Origin: Nitrososphaerales archaeon
Lineage (GTDB): Archaea; Thermoproteota; Nitrososphaeria; Nitrososphaerales; CADDZS01
Direction of reading: 5' to 3'
DNA: 7,823 nt
NCBI GenBank assembly: GCA_030043455.1
Contig: JASHXQ010000011.1
Location: 1-7,823, forward strand
Below, one piece after another: positions 5,279 through 7,823 of the stretch. The translations under genes were made by a program, and so were the position numbers. A model generated the notes under the pieces. The model saw nothing but the letters and a program-made list of their open reading frames with translations. It did not search any database and was not told where the DNA came from. Numbering within the stretch: position 1 is the first letter of the stretch; each line of letters starts with the position of its first letter.

Positions 5279-6253
5279 ATGGCTGTTATCAACATCGTTC
5301 AGGCGGTAAATCAAGCACTTCGGGAGGAGATGCGACGCGATGATCGTATTATCGTCTTGGGGGAAGACGTGGGCAAAGATGGCGGAGTTTTTAGGGCAAC
5401 GGAAGGCTTGTACGACGAGTTCGGACAGGATCGAGTAATTGACACTCCTCTCGCGGAATCCGGAATAATCGGTACCGCCATTGGGATGGCGGTTTATGGT
5501 TTGAACCCCGTTCCCGAGATCCAATTTCTAGATTTTATTTATCCCGCTTTTGACCAGATCGTGACTAACCTTGCGAAACTGCGATACAGGTCAGGAGGAC
5601 AGTATTCCTGTCACCTCGTCGTTCGAGCTCCCTACGGCGGAGGCATCAAGGGAGGGCACTACCATTCGCAAAGTAGTGAAGCCTACTTCTGTCATACAGC
5701 CGGGTTGAAGGTCGTGATTCCCGCTACCCCCTACGATACCAAGGGCCTTCTGTTGGCCTCTATGCGAGATCAGGACCCAGTGATCTTCCTCGAGCCCAAG
5801 AGGATCTACCGGGCAGTGAAGGGTGAAGTTCCTGAGGGAGAGTTCACGGTACCAATCGGTAAAGCGAAAGTGGCTAGAGAAGGTACGGACGTGAGCGTCT
5901 TTGCGTACGGCGCGATGCTCCATGTAGCTCTCGAAGCAGCCGAATTGGCAGCGAAAAGTGGGGTACAACTCGAGGTTGTAGACCTGAGGACTCTCGTACC
6001 TCTCGACATCGACGCGATACTCGAATCTGTGAAGAAAACCGGGCGGGTGATTATTTTGCACGAAGCTCCCAAGACTGGCGGTTTCGGTGCCGAGATCGCA
6101 GCCCTGATTGCCGAAAAGGGAATTGACTTCTTGAAGGGCCCCATTCTACGAGTTACCGGCTACGACACTCCATTTCCCTATACGCTGGAGGAACACTATA
6201 TGCCGAATGCGCAGAAAGTTCTGAATGCCGTCAATAAAATCATGCAGTATTAA
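5279..6253 (+). CDS. 2-oxoacid dehydrogenase E1 component, beta subunit (PdhB/BkdB type)
   Basis: A 324-residue transketolase-like beta subunit of usual length. Visible signatures: VLGEDVGKDGGVFRATEGL (26-44), DTPLAESGIIGTAIGMA (55-71, with Glu60 as the ThDP-activating glutamate), PEIQFLDFIYPAFDQI (79-94), the active-site loop GGGIKGGHYHSQSSE (120-134, His129 being the likely catalytic His), and EPKRIYRAVKGEVPEGEF (172-189). The EPKRIYR segment is more typical of branched-chain or archaeal 2-oxoacid dehydrogenases than of mitochondrial PDH. The C-terminal transketolase domain carries VVDLRTLVPLD (234-244). It starts directly after the alpha stop with an SD sequence. Its TAA overlaps the stop of the convergent EVE gene. 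Neither E2 nor E3 follows, so the partner subunits must be encoded elsewhere. Confidence 0.93.
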   Translation: MAVINIVQAVNQALREEMRRDDRIIVLGEDVGKDGGVFRATEGLYDEFGQDRVIDTPLAESGIIGTAIGMAVYGLNPVPEIQFLDFIYPAFDQIVTNLAKLRYRSGGQYSCHLVVRAPYGGGIKGGHYHSQSSEAYFCHTAGLKVVIPATPYDTKGLLLASMRDQDPVIFLEPKRIYRAVKGEVPEGEFTVPIGKAKVAREGTDVSVFAYGAMLHVALEAAELAAKSGVQLEVVDLRTLVPLDIDAILESVKKTGRVIILHEAPKTGGFGAEIAALIAEKGIDFLKGPILRVTGYDTPFPYTLEEHYMPNAQKVLNAVNKIMQY

Positions 6254-6663
6254 CTTTCAGAAAGCTTCAGAATCCCGTCCCACTGCTCTTTTGCAACAGG
6301 CATCACGGACAGCCGGGAAAACTTCACAAGGATAAAGTCCTTGAATTTCGGGTTCGCCTTGATCGCATGAAGCGATACCGGGGTTTTCAATATCTTCACG
6401 GGCACGACGTCCACGGCTACCTCTTTCGACGCTGCTAGTTCCACACCTTTTTCCTTAGAGTAAGCGTCGGTGGTGGCTTTCATAATCCCCACCACACTTT
6501 TGTTGTCGCCAGTTTCATAGTAGAAGATCTGATCGCCTTTTTTCACCTGCCTCAAATTCTTCAACGCGAGATTGTTATGGACTCCCTCCCAGACAGTTTT
6601 CCCATCTTTTCCCAGCTGTTCGTACGAGTAGCTTTCCGGATCTTCCTTGAATAACCAGAGCAT
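6250..6663 (-). CDS. EVE-domain protein (THYN1/PUA-like fold)
   Basis: A 137-residue protein consisting of a single EVE domain, a PUA-related fold that in studied members binds modified bases (for example 5-methylcytosine or hydroxymethylated DNA in some proteins, modified RNA in others). The family pattern is clear: MLWLFKEDPESYSYEQL (1-17), TVWEGVHNNLALKNLRQV (23-40), KKGDQIFYYETG (41-52), VVGIMKA (57-63) and a C-terminal FSRLSVMPVAKEQWDGIL (115-132). ATG at 6663 begins directly at the conserved MLWLF. The gene lies 73 bases downstream of tyrS on the same strand and could be cotranscribed with it; an inverted repeat at 6691-6705 sits in the gap. Its TAA overlaps the stop of the convergent E1 beta gene. 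The ligand is unknown; a tRNA or rRNA modification reader would fit the tyrS neighbourhood, but that is inference. Confidence 0.88.
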   Translation of the reverse strand: MLWLFKEDPESYSYEQLGKDGKTVWEGVHNNLALKNLRQVKKGDQIFYYETGDNKSVVGIMKATTDAYSKEKGVELAASKEVAVDVVPVKILKTPVSLHAIKANPKFKDFILVKFSRLSVMPVAKEQWDGILKLSES

Positions 6664-6690
6664 TATCCGATCGACCTAATTCGAAAATTG

Positions 6691-6705
6691 GACTTGAAAA
6701 AAGTC
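6691..6705. promoter_or_regulatory. Inverted repeat GACTT-N5-AAGTC upstream of the EVE gene
   Basis: GACTTGAAAAAAGTC has perfect 5-base arms and lies 28-42 bases before the EVE start. Read on the minus strand it is a small hairpin with a T-rich loop just after tyrS, so a tyrS terminator is possible. In the same orientation it matches the repeat at 7682-7696 (GGCTTGAAGGAAGCC) at 11 of 15 positions, and two of the four differences are compensatory within the arms, which favours a shared operator. Confidence 0.35.
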
Positions 6706-6736
6706 TTTATCTGGCCCGAGGCTGTCGTCTCACAAC

Positions 6737-7672
6737 TCAGACGAGAATCTCGCCGAGATCTCTCACTGCAGAGTGCTTGAGTTCCTGAGGGGTAATCTCG
6801 TTGCTCTTCCACGCCCGCTCCAGCGAAAGATAGTCGGAGAACTCCTTGGAGCCGAAACTCAAAGGTTTATCCAGCACCGGAAAGATTAGCGCCTTGTACC
6901 AGCCCAGGATGGGATTCACCTCGACATCTCCAGGGGCACAGTAGGTCTTTCTGATCTTGGCTTCCAGAGAATCCTGAGTCTCGTCTAGATTGATCGTATT
7001 TCCGAAGGATTTGCTCATTTTTCGTTTGCCATCGATCCCTTGCATGATCACCTTGCTGTGAATCGCAATAGGAGTTGGATATCCCAGCTTCTTCAAATTC
7101 TCGATCGCGAGAACGTGGACTTTCCGCTGATCAATTGCCCCTACGGCAACATTCACTCCCAGCTCCCCGATGTCCAGAACCTGCATCAGCGGGTAGATCA
7201 ACGAGGACGTCATCCGGCTCACAGAGGACTTACTGATCTCGTCCATGCTCTTTTCCGCCTCGGTGAAATTGATCACCCGGGAAAGCCGCAGCATTTGTAT
7301 GAAGTACTTTTGATCTTCAAACTCCGTGCCGTACCGGTACTCCAGCTTGCCCCCGATTCCCATTTTCGTCGCGATTTTCTCGTACATTTTCCGGTCGGCA
7401 GCCGCGAAGTTCTGGATCTCCCCGATCTCCCCCTTGTCGTTGGCGAGCGCGTGCAAATCTGCAAGAAGGATGATCGCTTTGAAGCCGTGCATGGCAAGCT
7501 TGAAAACCGGAATGGATGCGCTGAGATTGCCGATGTGGATTACATTGCTCGGCTCGAGCCCGATGTAGGTGACAGGGTTTGGGGTTTCGTTGATAACCTT
7601 CGTCAGTCGTTCCTCAGTAAGGATCTCAATGTCCTGTTTTCTCAGATCGGCGATGATTTCCTCGGCGTTCAC
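6737..7672 (-). CDS. tyrS: Tyrosyl-tRNA synthetase, archaeal type
   Basis: A 311-residue class I aminoacyl-tRNA synthetase that charges tRNA-Tyr. Tyrosine-pocket residues agree with the Methanocaldococcus enzyme: Tyr36 in TYIGLEPS (35-42), then IYPLMQVLD (159-167) with Tyr160, Gln164 and Asp167. IILLADLHA (67-75), AVGAIDQRKVHVLA (176-189) and the KMSKS loop (218-222) are all present. The HIGH motif reads HIGN (46-49). In the C-terminal anticodon-binding part the segment ITPQELK (293-299) places Glu297 where the Methanocaldococcus enzyme has Asp286, which contacts base 34. The protein ends at GEILV, several residues short of the usual EPIRK-like tail. The start is GTG at 7672; no other start exists between the TATA element (7708-7714) and this codon in frame, and the leader would be about 13 bases. 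Function firm. Confidence 0.94.
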   Translation of the reverse strand: MNAEEIIADLRKQDIEILTEERLTKVINETPNPVTYIGLEPSNVIHIGNLSASIPVFKLAMHGFKAIILLADLHALANDKGEIGEIQNFAAADRKMYEKIATKMGIGGKLEYRYGTEFEDQKYFIQMLRLSRVINFTEAEKSMDEISKSSVSRMTSSLIYPLMQVLDIGELGVNVAVGAIDQRKVHVLAIENLKKLGYPTPIAIHSKVIMQGIDGKRKMSKSFGNTINLDETQDSLEAKIRKTYCAPGDVEVNPILGWYKALIFPVLDKPLSFGSKEFSDYLSLERAWKSNEITPQELKHSAVRDLGEILV

Positions 7673-7681
7673 TTTGGAATC

Positions 7682-7704
7682 GGCTTGAAGGAAGCCTTCC
7701 GGAA
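7682..7704. promoter_or_regulatory. Overlapping inverted repeats at the tyrS transcription start
   Basis: Three short repeats overlap between the TATA element and the GTG start: GGCTT-N5-AAGCC (7682-7696), GGAAG-C-CTTCC (7690-7700) and the palindrome TTCCGGAA (7697-7704). The predicted transcription start (about 7685) falls among them, so an operator covering the start site is more likely than an RNA leader element. The first repeat resembles the one at 6691-6705 upstream of the EVE gene. Confidence 0.35.
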
Positions 7705-7707
7705 TCG

Positions 7708-7714
7708 TATTTAA
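7708..7714 (-). promoter_or_regulatory. TATA box for tyrS
   Basis: On the minus strand this reads TTAAATA, preceded by CC, the best archaeal box A match in the window. Its centre is about 40 bases upstream of the GTG start at 7672, giving an expected leader of about a dozen bases. It separates tyrS from the upstream regulator-like gene, so tyrS likely has its own promoter. Confidence 0.55.
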
Positions 7715-7763
7715 GGTGAGTCGCAGCGACGAGATAGCACGTAAACAAAAACAATCTTCGTTC

Positions 7764-7823
7764 CTAGTAAGTCTCTTTGATCGTCACAAAAGACGTGCAG
7801 GTCAGAGTTCTCTCCACACCTTT
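7764..7823 (-). CDS. C-terminal tail of a probable Lrp/AsnC-family regulator (5' part beyond the right edge)
   Basis: Reading leftwards from the edge, one frame gives 19 residues, KGVERTLTCTSFVTIKETY, then TAG at 7764-7766. The pattern GVxxTxTxxxxxxxKE is like the last strand of the ligand-binding (RAM) domain in archaeal Lrp proteins, for example GVEGTHTMIVLKTHKE in Pyrococcus LrpA as I remember it. Lrp/AsnC proteins (feast/famine regulators) sense amino acids and bind palindromic sites of 13-15 bases. The 91-base gap to tyrS contains a clear TATA box, so the two genes are on the same strand but probably transcribed separately. The fragment is short, so the call is tentative. Confidence 0.45.
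   Translation of the reverse strand, partial: KGVERTLTCTSFVTIKETY

Noticed and set aside
6710..6739. A frameshift or premature stop at the end of tyrS, given the missing EPIRK-like tail
   Set aside because: Reading past the stop and in the other two frames gives no recognisable tail, so a naturally short C-terminus is simpler.
7040..7714. A 224-codon open frame on the plus strand opposite tyrS
   Set aside because: It is the complement of a clearly conserved tyrS, its translation has no recognisable motif, and it runs across the tyrS promoter. It is a shadow frame.
1..7823. tRNA genes, CRISPR repeats, insertion sequences or phage genes
   Set aside because: The intergenic gaps are all shorter than 135 bases and show no cloverleaf, repeated spacer pattern or terminal inverted repeat, and no coding region resembles a transposase or integrase.

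Overview
The window looks archaeal. It has a short, archaeal-type tyrosyl-tRNA synthetase, an inositol monophosphatase family enzyme of the archaeal FBPase/IMPase type, and TATA-box-like elements (TTAAAT, CTTAAATA, CTAAATT) about 30-40 bases upstream of several starts. These genes would have little or no leader. Starts include TTG, GTG and ATG. The lineage cannot be fixed from the sequence alone; a Thermoproteota/Nitrososphaeria-like or Thermoplasmata-like archaeon would both fit. I see no tRNA, rRNA, CRISPR array, transposon or phage gene.

Layout. Positions 1-703 (minus) hold the N-terminal two thirds of an FMN-dependent alpha-hydroxyacid dehydrogenase/oxidase family protein that runs off the left edge. 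Divergent from it is a small PNPOx-like flavin-binding protein (834-1355, plus). Next comes a tightly coupled three-gene plus-strand cassette: an APH/choline-kinase-fold phosphotransferase (1429-2613), an IMPase-family phosphatase (2610-3482) and a CysC-like P-loop kinase (3479-4102). Both junctions are 4-base start/stop overlaps (ATGA and TTGA). After a 99-base regulatory-looking gap come the alpha and beta subunits of a thiamine-diphosphate 2-oxoacid dehydrogenase E1 (4202-5278 and 5279-6253), with no gap between them. Neither E2 nor E3 is present. The beta stop overlaps the stop of a convergent EVE-domain gene (6250-6663, minus). Upstream of that on the same strand is tyrS (6737-7672, minus). 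At the right edge is a 19-residue C-terminal tail (7764-7823, minus) that resembles the end of an Lrp/AsnC (feast/famine) regulator.

How the genes may work together. The cassette puts two small-molecule kinases around one phosphatase in a coupled operon. The CysC-like kinase keeps the P-loop and the C-terminal CysC signature but lacks the APS-binding residues I would expect, so the operon is better read as an uncharacterised phosphorylation/dephosphorylation pathway than as sulfate activation. The E1 genes belong to central 2-oxoacid oxidation and need an E2/E3 encoded elsewhere.

The most unusual pattern lies outside the genes. Four of the five intergenic gaps contain 15-base inverted repeats with 5-base arms and a 5-base centre (725-739, 4099-4113, 4139-4153, 6691-6705, 7682-7696). 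The one at 4099-4113 contains an exact match to the TGAAAWWWTTTCA operator that I recall for the Pyrococcus feast/famine regulator FL11. Together with the Lrp/AsnC-like tail, this suggests a local feast/famine regulon covering the 2-oxoacid dehydrogenase and neighbouring genes. That is an inference and has not been tested.
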